Shown here piece after piece: positions 49,581-62,262 of a stretch of DNA of 64,000 bases. The stretch spans positions 532,056,017-532,120,016 of the forward strand of contig OX422211.1 in NCBI GenBank assembly GCA_949130495.1. Reading direction: 5' to 3'. This DNA comes from Sambucus nigra (Eukaryota > Streptophyta > Magnoliopsida > Dipsacales > Adoxaceae). The notes beneath the pieces are model-generated. The model saw nothing but the letters and a program-made list of their open reading frames with translations. It was not told the origin of the DNA and searched no databases. Made by a program: the position numbers and the translations under genes. How positions within the stretch are numbered: position 1 is the stretch's first letter; every line of letters starts with the position of its first letter.

Positions 49581-49592
49581 TGGTATCAGAGC
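49581..49592 (+). promoter_or_regulatory. Element C primer binding site (initiator Met tRNA)
   Basis: tggtatcagagc, two bases after the LTR end. Confidence 0.92.
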
Positions 49593-49742
49593 TTCAGGTT
49601 CTAGTGTCCTTAGGAGTCTGTGCGAACGTACTATGTTTTCAGCTGCTTTCTATTTGATATGGAGCCCTATGTTTAGGATTGTTGATTCCTATGGTGAGAT
49701 TTCTTTCTCTTGCTATAGTGTATGATGATAGTAAATCTTATA

Positions 49743-49960
49743 TGCCCCTGGGTATGTTTCGTAGGTCGACACGCGAAGGAAGACCAGTGAGGGCCATTGT
49801 GTGAACAACAGAAGGCGGGGCTCAGTTGGAGTATAGAATATTTTGGGGACAATGATCATAGTCAAGGTCACCCTTACTGTTGCTTGAGAAGTTGGAGCCG
49901 TAAGGACTGCTAGGGTGAAACATATATTTTCAAGTACCGCTATCATAGAACTGGTGCCAA
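49743..49960 (+). pseudogene. Element C gag start, truncated
   Basis: MPLGMFRRSTREGRPVRAIV begins 162 bases after the primer site, the same place as gag in A and B and with the same basic N-terminus. A TGA follows at once. Beyond about 49960 no similarity to the interior of B remains, so the element is cut off here. Confidence 0.6.
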
Positions 49961-51761
49961 GTTAGACTCACCCAGTGTGGTTATAAGTGACAGTATTGAT
50001 GGAATCCCCTACTACTTTCAAAATCCACGAGATATTGACATTAATATTATTTACACATTTCTATTTATTTCAAAAATTCAATTAAAAATATTATTTATTT
50101 CTACATATTAAGATCTAAAGTTCTCTATACTCGTAATAATCTCTCAATGATATAGATTTAGAATATATTTTTTAATTTATTTTTGAACAAATATATATAT
50201 ATATATATATATATTTGAATATTTGAATATGATCCACGTGTTATCAATATTAACAACATAATGGATATGCGACTTGACAACGAAAAATGTAATGCGCCTT
50301 ACAAAAAATGCATAATAATTTCAGTTAATAATTTAATAACTTATGCTAAGGCAATTCAAATGTATTTTTGCATACAAGTAATCCATCCCCCTTACAAAGA
50401 GGCTTCCCAAAAAAATAACATTGAACTCTCCTCACAATTACATCATAGGTGGAGGGGGGTGGCAGATAACCTATGCATAAAATCTACATACACCAAAATT
50501 AGGACGCTCGTTTGCACATTAATATGAGGAACAAAATTAACAAATAAAATAAGCAAACATAAGTTGTATTTAAATTATCAATTGTAATCATCCATTTAAT
50601 CACGCAAGCACATAGCATAAGTCGTTTAAATGGATGAATAGTGTCCCATAACAAGGGAAAGTGCAAAGCAAATCATAAAGACCGGGATATTTAAATCATT
50701 AACGCATAAAAAAATAATACGCATGACATAAATTAATTATCATAAATTGAATTATGTTCCCAATGTTGTTCAAATATCACGTTTCTCTCACAAAGTGTGA
50801 AAACTAATTTTTTATATTTTTCTCGCATAAAAATTTCCTTTAAATAATGAAATAAATTCAATAAATAGATATTAATAATTATAAAAATTATTACAAGTTA
50901 TGAAAAATACCAAAAATCCATATTTGACTTTCGGATTCCATTTTTTTACAAAAAATTTAAAAGAATTTCTACAATTTTTCATACAAAAATAAATCAATAA
51001 TTAATTTTTAAAAAGGGACACCATTGTTGAATTTATAATGGTGAAAATCTTAAAAGAGGTTGATAATCGAACCCAAGAAATCATCCTAAGAATTTTTAAT
51101 ACTTGTCCAATGATTAATTATGGTAAAATTAATATTCTGGGATTTCGAGAATCGCATGTTTGGGGAACAATGTTGAAACAATCACGATTCATAGAATATA
51201 CCTTTAAAAATTGCATACCACATATCAAATTAAAGTCATCGCGTTATAAAAAAATAAGAAAAAAATTCACGATAAACATATTATTGATGATAAAAAATGT
51301 GTCAAAGTTTGGAAAACGCCATTTTACAAATTTTGCTATAATTTGGAGATTTACAGTTTTATGAGGCTAAATTGAAGAGGTCGTAACTTGTTCGTTACAA
51401 ATCCAATATTAACATATAATATGGTTGAATATACCTTTATACATACAATAATAAAATACAAAAAAAAATTGTATTTAATTCATTTGAAACTAATTAAAAT
51501 AGAGGCAAAATTTTGGAAAAAACTAGTTTGCATCATCTTAATTACAAATATGGGTTTGTAATATCCCCAAAACTGCTCAACGAAATTCAAAAAAAAATTC
51601 ATGCAAGTTTCTTATAAGAATAAGTAAAAAATCTTATACATTTTTTGAATTAAATCAAGCTATATCATAAACAAGATTTTAAATGGGTTTTGAACTACAT
51701 TAATGGTGTCTTTAAGAAAAATAATCACACATGAATTTTTGGTGAATCAACAAACATTATA
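49961..51761. other. AT-rich unassigned region
   Basis: Very AT-rich with a TA run near 50188. The longest open frame (51038-51364, 108 codons) has no motif I recognise. Part of this stretch, to the left of the primer site at 51762, could be the interior of the small copia-like element. Confidence 0.4.
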
Positions 51762-52027
51762 GCTCTGATATCAATGTAAATATATGTCACATAGCACATA
51801 AATGAGATTTGGCTCTTACCAATTAGCGAAATGTTGAACGGATTTTTAAATCTTAGGTTTGCTTTTACGAGCCAATCTTTTTCCATAATCTTTAAGTTAT
51901 CTCTACCAAAGATCTCCTTACACGTATGACTTGATCTCGATGAGTACATAGGAATGGCAACAAGATCCGTTCCTTTAGATCCACGAAACCAAGTTCTAGG
52001 CTCAAAGGTGATGGCCTGGAGATAGTG

Positions 52028-52058
<31 letters not shown>

Positions 52059-52176
52059 CCAATTATAGTGAGAGGGCGAGTGAGCATTAACTCCTCTTAT
52101 TATCCTCCTATATTAGGTATTTTAGTGAGAGAGTGTTTGTAGAGATACACACATAAACCAATTAGGTTTCCTAACA
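51762..52176 (-). mobile_element. Small copia-like LTR (402 bp) with primer site
   Basis: On the minus strand it starts TGTTAGGAAACC at 52176 and ends ATTTACA at 51775, followed directly by TTGATATCAGAGC, a one-base variant of the usual copia Met-initiator primer site. Phrases such as GTAAGAGCCAAATCTCATT just before the end are typical of plant copia LTRs. A GA repeat (52027-52053) lies inside. No second LTR or protein was found. The 120-codon frame across it is not a gene. Confidence 0.65.
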
Positions 52177-52218
52177 AGCTCTGACTCTATCTTTCTACCA
52201 AAAATGAACTACGTCCCT

Positions 52219-52256
52219 CCCCCCCCCCCCCCACACACACACACATATATATATAA
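52219..52256. repeat. Poly-C, CA and TA compound repeat
   Basis: Fourteen C, then about nine CA, then TA units, just left of element E. Confidence 0.9.
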
Positions 52257-52266
52257 ACATACATAT

Positions 52267-53784
52267 TGATTCGTATCAAATATTGCATATTTCCACCCTA
52301 TATCTTTATGCATTCTATCGGTTTTACGGTCCTTCATGCCTATATTTATGCTCATTAACCAGACAACCTTGGATTTGGATATATACACGTTTTACAGGGG
52401 TTAATTATGCTTTTGTAGGTATTTGAACGCTAAAAGTGAGGATCCGTTGCATTTTGAAGAAGCTCCGTCATCGAATGCTACTTTAAGGGAATTTTAGTTA
52501 ATTCACATTTCATCTTCGGCTCATGAAATTTCCACGGATGCATAGTTCGTCGAGCAAGCTTCGCGTGACCATAAACGGTGCGTGATTCTGAGTCCGAACG
52601 GTGAAGTTATGGACGTTTCCGTTTGCAACCTTCCCCCCTTCATGGACCAAAGAGCTGCCAAAAACAGAGTGCCGGTCGACCGCAGTTTTGCATTTTACAG
52701 TGGAAAGGAGACAGTGTGCCTCAAATTGAAGGCGTGATCGACCGTGATTTGAGGTCCAGTCAACCGCGTATACCAGATATTTTGGGATCTTTTCCTTTTT
52801 TTTTCTTCTTCCTTTATTTCTTTTGTAACTTACTATATAAAGGAATGTTGGCTTCATTTTCAGATATACTTAGGTATTCGTTTTTAGGTTAGTTTAGCCT
52901 AGGATTTGGGTTTTTGGAGAGTTCTTCTTCATTTCTTCTTGGATTGACACCCTTTTGGGTTTGTAAGTTGACTATTCATTCACCCTCTCCATTAATATAG
53001 TGTGTATTCCATTAATTCTTGCTTTGTAGTTAATTTACTTGATCTGTTAATTAAGTTTGCATGCTTGATTTACATGCTTTGATTTAGTTGCTTTCTAGTG
53101 TGGATTTACCGCATTTATTTACCACTCTCCTTTACTTCATTTGTAACATGCTTTCTAACTAAATTAGTCTAGGTTGTGTCGGATTGAACTCACTCCGAGT
53201 TGACATGTTGCTTCACATTGGTGATGGAGTTTATGGTCTATTTCAGGTGCGTTGTCCTAGTTATTACGCCTAGGAGATTTGACGGGGCATAACATATATG
53301 TTTCGTGCTTACGACCTTGCGTGCGTAATTTTTGGGGTATTTGTTGACGCCAAAATTGTATTAGGCTTTTATGCGAATTTAGGGGCGTAATCGCCCCTGA
53401 TTCAATTAACTGTCGAAACGAGACGCAATCGTAATAACTCATCGACCCATGTAACAATTTTATACTAATTAACTCGGATGAGGGATATTTGATGCAACCT
53501 ATAGTTTTACTCTCTTTGTTAATCTAGTTTAAATACACTTGCCTAGATGAATATTTCCCTTTTATGCATCTTTTCCCTTTTTGTGTATAATCACCTTTTA
53601 CACTTTTATTTAGGAATATTAAATCCTATAAATTCTAGCAACTCGTCTCTGTGGATATTTTCGATACTCGACTTACCGCTACACTTGTATCGCAAGTGCA
53701 GTTGTAATTTAGGTTTTTGTACTGAGGCGGTGAACAGAAAACAACGATCGGCGCTTGACGTGCGTCGTTTTTCGCCCTCGATCA
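52267..53784 (+). repeat. Element E 5' LTR
   Basis: It starts tgattcgtatcaaatattgc and ends accctcgatca-type (cgccctcgatca). A TATA box 'tatataaagg' lies at about 52833. GGTCGACC-type words (52671, 52736, 52765) lie just upstream of it. Confidence 0.93.
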
Positions 53785-53787
53785 AAA

Positions 53788-53805
53788 TGGATTCGTTGCT
53801 AGGGA
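53788..53805 (+). promoter_or_regulatory. Element E primer binding site (Asp tRNA-like)
   Basis: tggattcgttgctaggga matches the usual Athila-type site tggcgccgttgccgggga at 13 of 18 bases and lies three bases after the LTR end. Confidence 0.6.
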
Positions 53806-53980
53806 GGAGTTTGTTTTAGACTTTATTTTATTTAGTATTTTATAGTATTTTCTTTCTATTTGTATTATTTGCTAATCTTTTTGCGGGACTTCTACATTTG
53901 AGCACTTAGAAACGCTTGAAATTTTTCCGCGTGCACCTACTTTGTGGAATTCGCCACTTTGAGCCATTTTTGGGGCAAGC

Positions 53981-55036
53981 ATGTCTTATTTCAATTCTTT
54001 CGGCAATCATTATGATAATTCTTAAAATTCTCGCAAACCTTTGACTTTTGGTGAATACTTAGGATCCCAAAAAATTACAATATCTAAAATGACTTTGGGC
54101 GAGTATTACAAAAGTTAAGCTTTGGAATGAATGTATTTTGATGATGATGATGATGATGATGATAATGAGTTTAAGTTTAAGTCCGGTGATAATTTTCAAA
54201 GTTTCCATTTTCAAGTATTCGCACCTCGGCCTATGACTTTTGGTGAGGGCTTGCGTATGCAAGAGAATGAGAAAATTGAAATTCTCTATCGGGAAGAAAA
54301 TCGTCTGTGGGAACATGAATTGGATTTATTATTTGAATCCGACGACGATTTTACTTCCGAGACTTTTGAAGTCGAAGAATGTTTTGAACCAAATGAGGAC
54401 TTTGTGCCTACTTTGGAACAAATCATTGTTGACTTTTCCCATTGCATAATAGATATTGAAAGTGAGGATGAAAATGACGTAATATCCATTTCCAATGAAA
54501 TGATTTCTTCTTTGGCCCCCAAAGAATAACATTTCATTAAAAATGATCTTATTTCATTCAAAACTCAATCTTCAAGCGATGATGATGCATCTCTTGAGTT
54601 TGAATTTCTTTCCTCCCCATTTTCATTCTCTGTTATCACACCGTCACAAGTACCCGATGAATCGGTTTTAAACTTTAATGTGTTAAACCTTTTCGTCGAT
54701 AAGGAGTACTTGCTCGAGTCGCCTTCCACGATCGCATTTTTGCCTTCATGTGCGCCCCCTACCATTCCAATTTCAAAATCTTTGGTAGAATATTCGTCTT
54801 TTCTCGATCCCCACATGTTTTTATCACCCGTTCAATACGAATCCCCCATCATCCCTCCAAAAGTTTTAATTGACGATGGTTCCTTTCTTCCGCCTTACAC
54901 ATGCCTTACATTTTTCAAACGGAATTCATATTTTTCTGAAGACATGCTTGAGAGTGAGGGTACACCGGTTATCCTCCAAAGTCAAATCATTTTTATGGTG
55001 GACCCTCAGATATTTAGACTTCTACTGTATAGTTAG
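53981..55036 (+). pseudogene. Element E acidic ORF of unknown function
   Basis: A single frame of 351 codons starts at MSYFNSFGNHYDN and runs to a TAG at 55034, broken only by four stops (near 54023, 54116, 54125, 54527). It contains eight Asp in a row at 54140, several Asp/Glu-rich stretches and a Ser/Pro-rich C-terminal half. A motif is repeated in the N-terminal part: PLTFGEYLGSQK, MTLGEYYKS, PMTFGEGLRMQE. It has no zinc knuckle, protease or polymerase motif. I do not recognise the family. It occupies the place of gag, so it may be a novel element-encoded protein or an extra ORF left after loss of gag-pol. Confidence 0.6.
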
Positions 55037-57099
55037 TGTGAAGCCTAAATAGTAGGTTGTATATAGTTAGTTTTATTCTTTTTATCTTTTCTTTCTTTTA
55101 ATTTAGTCTAGTGTAATTAGTTAACTTTTTGTTATTTGTTTTTGCTATGCTCGGTACTAACTTATTTTGTAGATTCTTTGGACTTGTTCTTATGGGGATC
55201 GCTCCAATTTTGGGTAATATCGCTCATTTCCTCTCTTTAACTTAGTTCTTAATTCACATTGAGGACAATGTCAGGTTTTAAGTTAGGGGGTGTGGGATAT
55301 TCAATCCATTTCTTTATTTAGTCCATGTTTTTTTCTCATATGTTAGTTACTTAGTTTGCTTTTCTTGTAAAAATTCAAAATTTTCAAAAAGATTTCCTTT
55401 CTTTTTTCTCCTTTATTGGGCATTTTGCCTTTGTTTCCGATGATAAATTTCAATAATTTCCCGATCCAATTGACAACCCAATGATGCATGTTCTCGATTT
55501 TAAAAGTTATTAGACTTTAGTCCTCACTTATTGACATTGTGAATAACTTCATGAATTAAATTTTTAACCCATGACCACATGCACTTTTATTGTTCTATTG
55601 ATTTGGTTTAAGATTTTTATAACTCGGTAATCTTTTGTTGCATTATATATACTTACACTGAGTAAGCTTTGTACCTTTCGTCATTTGTGACTGTATACGC
55701 TATTCTTTCCTCTTTGAAAACGTTACAATCGTTGGTAATCTCTCTATTCTTTCATTTTATCATTCATTAATTGAGTTCATTCTTGAAATGTGTTACTTGA
55801 GCATGATTTTCAAAGTATTATTTTTACTCGAGAATTGCGTAAACCTTAGAAAATAATCATAGGCCATCTTTGTTATATCACCCATATTGACCTTGACCTC
55901 ACCTTATATGTTTTCCCTCGTTAACCCCTTTGAGACTAAATATTATCCTTTCATTTTATTACCTAAAATCCCATAACCAACTCCAATTGGAGTTTTAAAC
56001 CATACATACACCTTACATACCTTTTTTTGGAATGTTACCTTGGATTGAATGTTGTTGTTGTGTTGCGGTTGCAATTTAGGCATATGAGAGTTTGAAAAGT
56101 GAAGAAAAGAGATGTGAAAAAAGAGATGAAAAAGAGAAGTGAAAAGCAAAAGAAAACATGAAAAAAAAAAAAAAAAAAAAAAGAAAGAGAAAGTTGTAAA
56201 TGTTGTATAGTGTTCAATAAGCATTGATTACTCTCCCCGATGATATATCTAATGATCGTTTGGAACTCATTTTCCAATTTCGATATTGCCCGCATCTTCC
56301 CATTATTCTAAGTTTTCATTCCGAACACTTTGAATCCGTACATACATCCCTTTCATTTCATACCCTAGCCAAACCTACATTACAACCCTATTAAAGTCCT
56401 ATGTGATCCTAAGTAGATGTAATTCAAAGGTCTAAATAGTTTTCATAATCTGTGAAAATACATTTTGCCTCTTTTAATGTGCGGTATCTTTCATTGAGAT
56501 TATAATTTTTAATTTCATATATAGCTTTCTTCATTTGTGACATGTGTGCGGCCTAGTTTTCATTTACATTTACTCTTTATGCCCGCATGTTCCGTGTGTT
56601 AACTCCCTGTTTCAAGTATATTCACTTGATGAGTGTAATGCCCGTGAGGATTGAATATATGCCTACTTTAATGCTAATCTGATTTATATAAGTTTTTGCC
56701 AAATCACACTTTGCATGTGCTCACTCCCCTCCCACATTTTAAGGTTTCAATTCTATGAGGTGCATTCTACAATGTTAATGATTTCAGACTTTTGTTTGAA
56801 TCCATTCAATGTGCTAATAACGCGTTTGAAATCTTATTCGTTATTGTTGGGCTTATCGCATGTTTGTTTGGGCATATTTTGAGGAAACCATGTGATGTTT
56901 GTGGGTATCATCCCAGAAAACCCTCATGAGACGACACTCGTCCACTAGGGTAACCTAGGGGTTTAACGGCTTATTGCATACGCAAAAATGCAATCGTGTT
57001 CCCTACGAAAGTGGCATATATATTTCGATGCATATATACGTCGTGTACCGCCTTCTGTGGATTGGTTCTGTTCGTTTCATCACTAGGGACTAGCGATGT
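55037..57099 (+). other. Element E non-coding 3' interior
   Basis: No gene. A polypurine-like 'taagttagggggtg' lies at 55279-55292, a near copy of the true tract at 57100. A purine-rich tract with a run of 22 A spans 56090-56195. Long non-coding 3' regions are usual in Athila-like elements. Confidence 0.6.
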
Positions 57100-57113
57100 T
57101 TAAGTTAGGGGTG
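57100..57113 (+). promoter_or_regulatory. Element E polypurine tract
   Basis: ttaagttaggggtg abuts the 3' LTR. Confidence 0.75.
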
Positions 57114-58631
57114 TGATTCGTATCAAATATTGCATATTTTCACCCTATATCTTTATGCATTCTACCGATTTTACGGTCCTTAATGCCTATATTTATGATC
57201 ATTAACTAGACAACCTTAGATTTGGATATATACATGTTTTACAGGGGTTAATTATGCTTTTGTAGGTATTGGAATGCTAAACGTGAGGATTCGTTGCATT
57301 TCTGAGAAGTTCCGTCGCCGGACGCTACTTCAAGGGCATTTTAGTCAATTTATATTTTATCTTTGGCCAATAAATTTCCACAGATGTGTATTTCGTCGAG
57401 CAATCTTCGCGTGGCCATAAACGGTGCGTGATTTCGAGTCCGGACGGTGAAGTTATGGCCGTTTCCGTTTGCAACCTTTTCCCCCCCCTTCATGGACCAA
57501 AGAGCTGCCAAAAACAGAGTGTGGGTCGACCGCGATTTTGCATTTTGCAGTGGAAAGGAGACAGTGTGCCTCAAATTGAAGGCGCAATCGACCGTGGTTT
57601 GAGGCCTGGTCGATCGCGTATACCAGATATTTTGGGATCTTTTCCTTTTTTTCTTTTTCCTTTATTTCTTTTGTAGCTTACTATATAAAGGAATTCTGGC
57701 TTCATTTTCAGATATACTTAGATATTCGTTTTTAGGTTAGTTTAGCTTAGGGTTTGGGTTTTTGGAGAGTTCTTCTTCATTTCTTCTTGGATTGACACCC
57801 TTTTGGGTTTGTAAGTTGACTATTCATTCACCCTCTCCATGAATGCAGTGTGTATTCCATTAATTCTTGCTTTGTAGTTAATTTACTTGCTTTGTTAATT
57901 AAGTTTGCATGCTTTATTTACATGCTTTGATTTAGTTGCTTTCTATTGTAGATTTATCTCATTTATTTATCGCTTTCCTTGACCGCGTTTTTAACATGCT
58001 TTCTAACTAAATTAGTCTAGGTTGTGCCGGATTGAACTCACTTCGGGTTGACATGTTGCTTCGATTTGGTGATGGAGTTTACGGGTCTATTTCGGGTGCG
58101 TTGTCCTAGTTATTACGCCTAGGAGATTTGACAGGGCATATCATGTAAGTTCCGTGCTTACGACCTTGCGTGCGTAATTTTTGAGATATTTGTTGACGCC
58201 AAAACCGTATTAGGCTTTTATACAGATTTAGGGGCATGACAACCCCTAATTCAATTAACTGTCGAAATGAGACGCAATCATAATAACTCATCGACCCATG
58301 TAACCATTTTATACTAATTAACTCGAATGAGGGATATTTGACGCAACCTATAGTTTTTGTCTTTGTTAATCTAGTTTAAATACACTTGCCTAGATTAACA
58401 TTTCCCTTTTATACATATTTTCCCTTTTTGTGTATAATCACCTTTTACACTTTTATTTAGGAATATTAAATCCTATAAATTCTAGCAACTCATCTCTGTG
58501 GATATTTTCGATACCCGACTTACCACTACACATGTATCGCAAGTGCAGTCGTAATTTAGATTTTTGTATTGAGGCGGGGAACAGAAAATAACGATCGGCG
58601 CTTGACGCGCGTCGCTTTTCACCCTCGATCA
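57114..58631 (+). repeat. Element E 3' LTR
   Basis: It starts tgattcgtatcaaatattgc and ends accctcgatca. It is the same length as the 5' LTR and carries the same TATA box (near 57682) and GGTCGACC-type words. Confidence 0.93.
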
Positions 58632-58650
58632 CACACACACACACATTTAT

Positions 58651-59972
58651 TGAAAAGTCCCGAAGGCCCCCAATTTTAAAATTCTTATAAAAATATATTT
58701 CCTTTTTATGAAATAGATGCGGAAGCGATGTGATGGTTCACCTTAAAACAAATTTTAATTTATTAACAAATTAAAATTAAACCAAGTGACATTAAATTAA
58801 TCCATTAAAAATATTTTCACTTAAACATAATTAATCCAAGTCCTAGAATTTGCCTAAGTCATATTTTGAAATTATATCAAGTTAGGCCAAACCAATTTTA
58901 ACAAATGACTTGAATTAAATTAGCGTTACCCAAATTTAATTTAGCACCAAATTAAAATAAGTGTGACAACTAAAACTAATTTTATCTTGTATTATCCTAA
59001 GCATGCATTCTAAGTTATTATGCAAGATAAGAGAAAATCAGTCACACTACGCCGCGATGTATGAGGAAAAATTCACAACGGGAAACAACCTCGGACGGCC
59101 CTAGCCTCAAATACACTAAGTACGAAATTTACATTTACAAGACAGATGACTTAGTTCCTCAACTCGAACCCTCTCAAGCCTTGATGCGTCCACGGAGATC
59201 CGCCGTGATATCGGACTCACCGATCGGACAATAGGAACACCGTCAACCACACATGGTGCCTTTTACCACGTGAGAAATCTGCAGCTAAACAATTCTTCTT
59301 CTTTGAGGGATTTAGAAGAAAACCCAAACTTCTCTTCAAATGGTAGAGATAAATCGGTGCCAAAATGCTCTAAGCAAAGTATATGTATATATGAAGTTGG
59401 AAGAAACAAATATGGGTGTAACTATGTGTTTAAAGGATTTTTCTTTAAGGAAGAACACTTAAACTCATTAACTTTTTCTTGCAAGAATAAACTCTCAACA
59501 CTCTCTCTAGGAGTTAGTATGGTATGAAAAAGTTCAAAGAAAAAGTTGGTTTCCCGCACATAGATATTCAATAAAAAGTTAGTGGGGTAAACAAGTGGAA
59601 AACATGGGAAAAAAATACTAAAAACGGCCATAAAGTTTTTCTGCCTGAAATCTCGTTCGAACGATATTTTCGTTCGAACGAAATCTCGTTCGAACGAGGA
59701 TTCTAACGACGTTCCAGTGTGAACTCGTTAGAATCTCGTTGGAAATCTCGTTCGAACATAAGGTTCGTTCGAACGACATTCCAGTGGCCTATTCTGGGAA
59801 CTCGCTGGCAAACTCGTTTGAACAACATATCGAACGAACTTCCAGAAAGTTTAAAAATTCTCATTTTTAGCCTAGAAAACTTTATAAACTTTATTAAAAG
59901 TTTTAATTCATTCTTTCTAAAAACAAAACACGGTGTTAATAAAACCTAACACCCATATAAACATGTTCCAAG

Positions 59973-60019
<47 letters not shown>

Positions 60020-60241
60020 GCATTCATACCTTGAGAGCATGGAACCACTATTGATGACGTAGAAACGAGGCACTTAAACTCGACATTTTGATGAAGCTTT
60101 ATACACTTGACCGCTATGTCTTCAACAAACACGTCATAGGCTTGAAGGATGATAAATTAACTCTATCCTATGACTCAAACGTTTTTGTTCCAAATTGAAC
60201 CAAAACTACAAAGGACTCAATTGGAAATTTGTGTCCTTACA
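58651..60241 (-). repeat. Sirevirus-like 3' LTR, about 1.6 kb
   Basis: The minus strand starts TGTAAGGACACAAATTTCC at 60241, right after the polypurine tract. The end is taken at CTTTTCA (58651) and is uncertain. It contains the GTTCGAAC array at 59650-59835 and a TA microsatellite at 59980-60015. Confidence 0.6.
59650..59835. repeat. Array of GTTCGAAC palindromes
   Basis: 'tcgttcgaacga' or close variants occur about six times in 190 bases (59653, 59669, 59687, 59746, 59766, 59813), joined by 'aatctc' and 'ccagtg' linkers. Confidence 0.85.
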
Positions 60242-60630
60242 ACTCTCCCCCTTTGGATATTCTGGGACAAAAACCAACAAAAATCCTAAAAGGCCGTCAA
60301 GCTCAACTAGAATGACAAAAAGTCCCACCCAAAATAAAAGTATAATGCTTGACTCAAACAACCCAAAGGATCAAAATCTTTGCCAGTTAAAGTTGACACT
60401 ATATAGAAGAATTTTTGCACACTTAAGCAAACACATTAAAGGCATAGGGAATATCAAAATATTTAATGCAATTAAAGTAAGTACTCCCCCTAAATTATTT
60501 ATCCCCTTTATCAACTGTGATCTACCTAAGAAGGTCGCGACTCCCCCTAAGTTAAATCTTCCCCAAACTATGATACGATTACAATAGGATTAGATACCAT
60601 TTCTCCCCCTATCATTCTCCCCCTTTTTGT
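60242..60630 (-). promoter_or_regulatory. Five polypurine motifs upstream of the LTR
   Basis: On the minus strand AGGGGGAG occurs at 60246-60252, 60484-60491, 60541-60548, 60603-60610 and 60617-60624. The first abuts the LTR and is the functional plus-strand primer. Repetition of this motif is a Sirevirus feature. Confidence 0.7.
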
Positions 60631-61017
60631 TCAGGAATAGACAAAGGATAAAGAATTAAAAAACATTGACTTATCTTTCCCAATTAAAGCATATACACCC
60701 TCTAAACTAAGCAAGGGATAAATAAAATGGGATAACAAGCTAAAAGCATGCAATTGCGCATAAAGTGATGAGAACATTAAAGCATATGGGCAACAAAATC
60801 ATAACTAATCCACCAAATACTAATGGATACCAACTAAGATGCAAGAAACAGATACCAATATGATACATAAGTATTAGGCATGTGATATCAACAAAGACTG
60901 CAACAAGATGGATACCAATTATGAATTAAAGCATATATGGACTAGAAAGAAAGGCAAAGACTAGACAAAACCATATCAAATATATGTATACATAATATAT
61001 ACTAAATAATCTCAAGT

Positions 61018-61054
<37 letters not shown>

Positions 61055-62262
61055 AACACAAATGACACAAAATAAGATAAGTTTTCCACACTCGTATGGA
61101 AAAAATGTGTCATATGGAAACGGAAGTATTGGGGTGTGAACTAGTAACAATTAAATTCAGACCCAAACACTTAAAACATGTTCACGGAGTTCTCAATTGA
61201 TTGCAAACTTCATCACATTTGAATATAACCTCATGTGACAATATAGATTGAACTCAATGAACAAACATACACAATGCATACAAGCCTAGCATGTTGATGA
61301 TTCTACAAACCAATAGAGTCATGACATTGATAGCACAACTAGGATAAACGGACATTGTGCAAACCGTTGATATACCATCCAATCTCCCTCAATAAGCATA
61401 CATATTCTTTTGAATGAATAAATCAACTAAACATAGGCCTTGGCAATGATTTTTATTTTTAATGCCATTTTTCTATTTTTAGGCCTTTAGACCACGTATT
61501 TCTTTTAAGTCCAAACAAACGGTGGCTTACAATCGCAAAGGATAATAAATCCTTTCGGAGCCCTTCCCCGTGCACATTTAAATATCATTTTTTTTTATTT
61601 TTCACACAAATCTCACGTTCAACGAATTTCGACATGCACTAGTCTTCCTAGGTTACAAATATGTAGATGACAAGATTGGTAGGAGAACACCTCACAAAGC
61701 TCAAATATACATATGAAGTTAAAATTTCAAAAGAGCTCGTGCAAATGTGAATAGAGGCATATAAAAATATAATCCACTTAATCAATACAAAATACAACTA
61801 CTCCATATAAACATGGTAAAGAACATTTTAAGGATTGACAATCTAAATCAAAAGTTCTAGCCACATGGGAGCGAAAAAGATGGGATTCAAACACAAGTAT
61901 ATGCCATATAAAATGTGTCAAACTAAAATACACACAAAATAAAATATTTTTAAGTTTTTTGAAATTTTTAACCAAAAATAAAAATATATACTCAAAACAC
62001 AAATAAAAATCATTCGAATTTGTCATGAAGCTTAAATTACCAAGATATAAAAACCCAAATGGAAAACAAAATCTTTTTGTATTTTTTATTTAATGCAAAC
62101 AAAAGAAATATAATACAAAAGATAAACAAAAAATCATTATTCTAGCAATAGATATGTGATGAAGCGATGACTAGAAAATGATTAAATAAGCATATATTTA
62201 GCACGATAATATAGCATGAAGCATAAAAGCTATATTATGCAAACACTAACACATTCATCCTT
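60631..62262. other. AT-rich interior without gene
   Basis: No pol motif was seen. A CA/TA repeat lies at 61018-61050. Open frames here (for example 61778-62026) are low-complexity. Confidence 0.5.

Larger units (their letters stand above)
52267..58631 (+). mobile_element. Element E: Athila-like non-autonomous LTR element
   Basis: Two direct LTRs of 1518 bp each flank a 3.33 kb interior with a primer site, one unfamiliar ORF, a long non-coding part and a polypurine tract. No gag, protease, RT or integrase motif is seen. The primer site resembles the Asp-tRNA type used by Athila, and the phrases 'cattgaggacaatgtc' and 'ttaagttagggggtg' are typical of the 3' part of Athila-like elements. The LTRs differ by scattered point changes only, so this insertion is younger than element B. 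The target duplication is obscured by CA repeats on both sides. Confidence 0.88.

Noticed and set aside
51038..51364. A 108-codon plus-strand frame in AT-rich DNA
   Set aside because: Lys/Ile/Asn-rich with no motif and no codon bias distinct from its surroundings. Probably chance, although part of a copia-like interior cannot be excluded.
54131..54200. Poly-Asp run as evidence of a calsequestrin-like or nuclear host protein
   Set aside because: The run is a GAT repeat inside an LTR element flanked by matching LTRs. No host protein motif supports a host origin.
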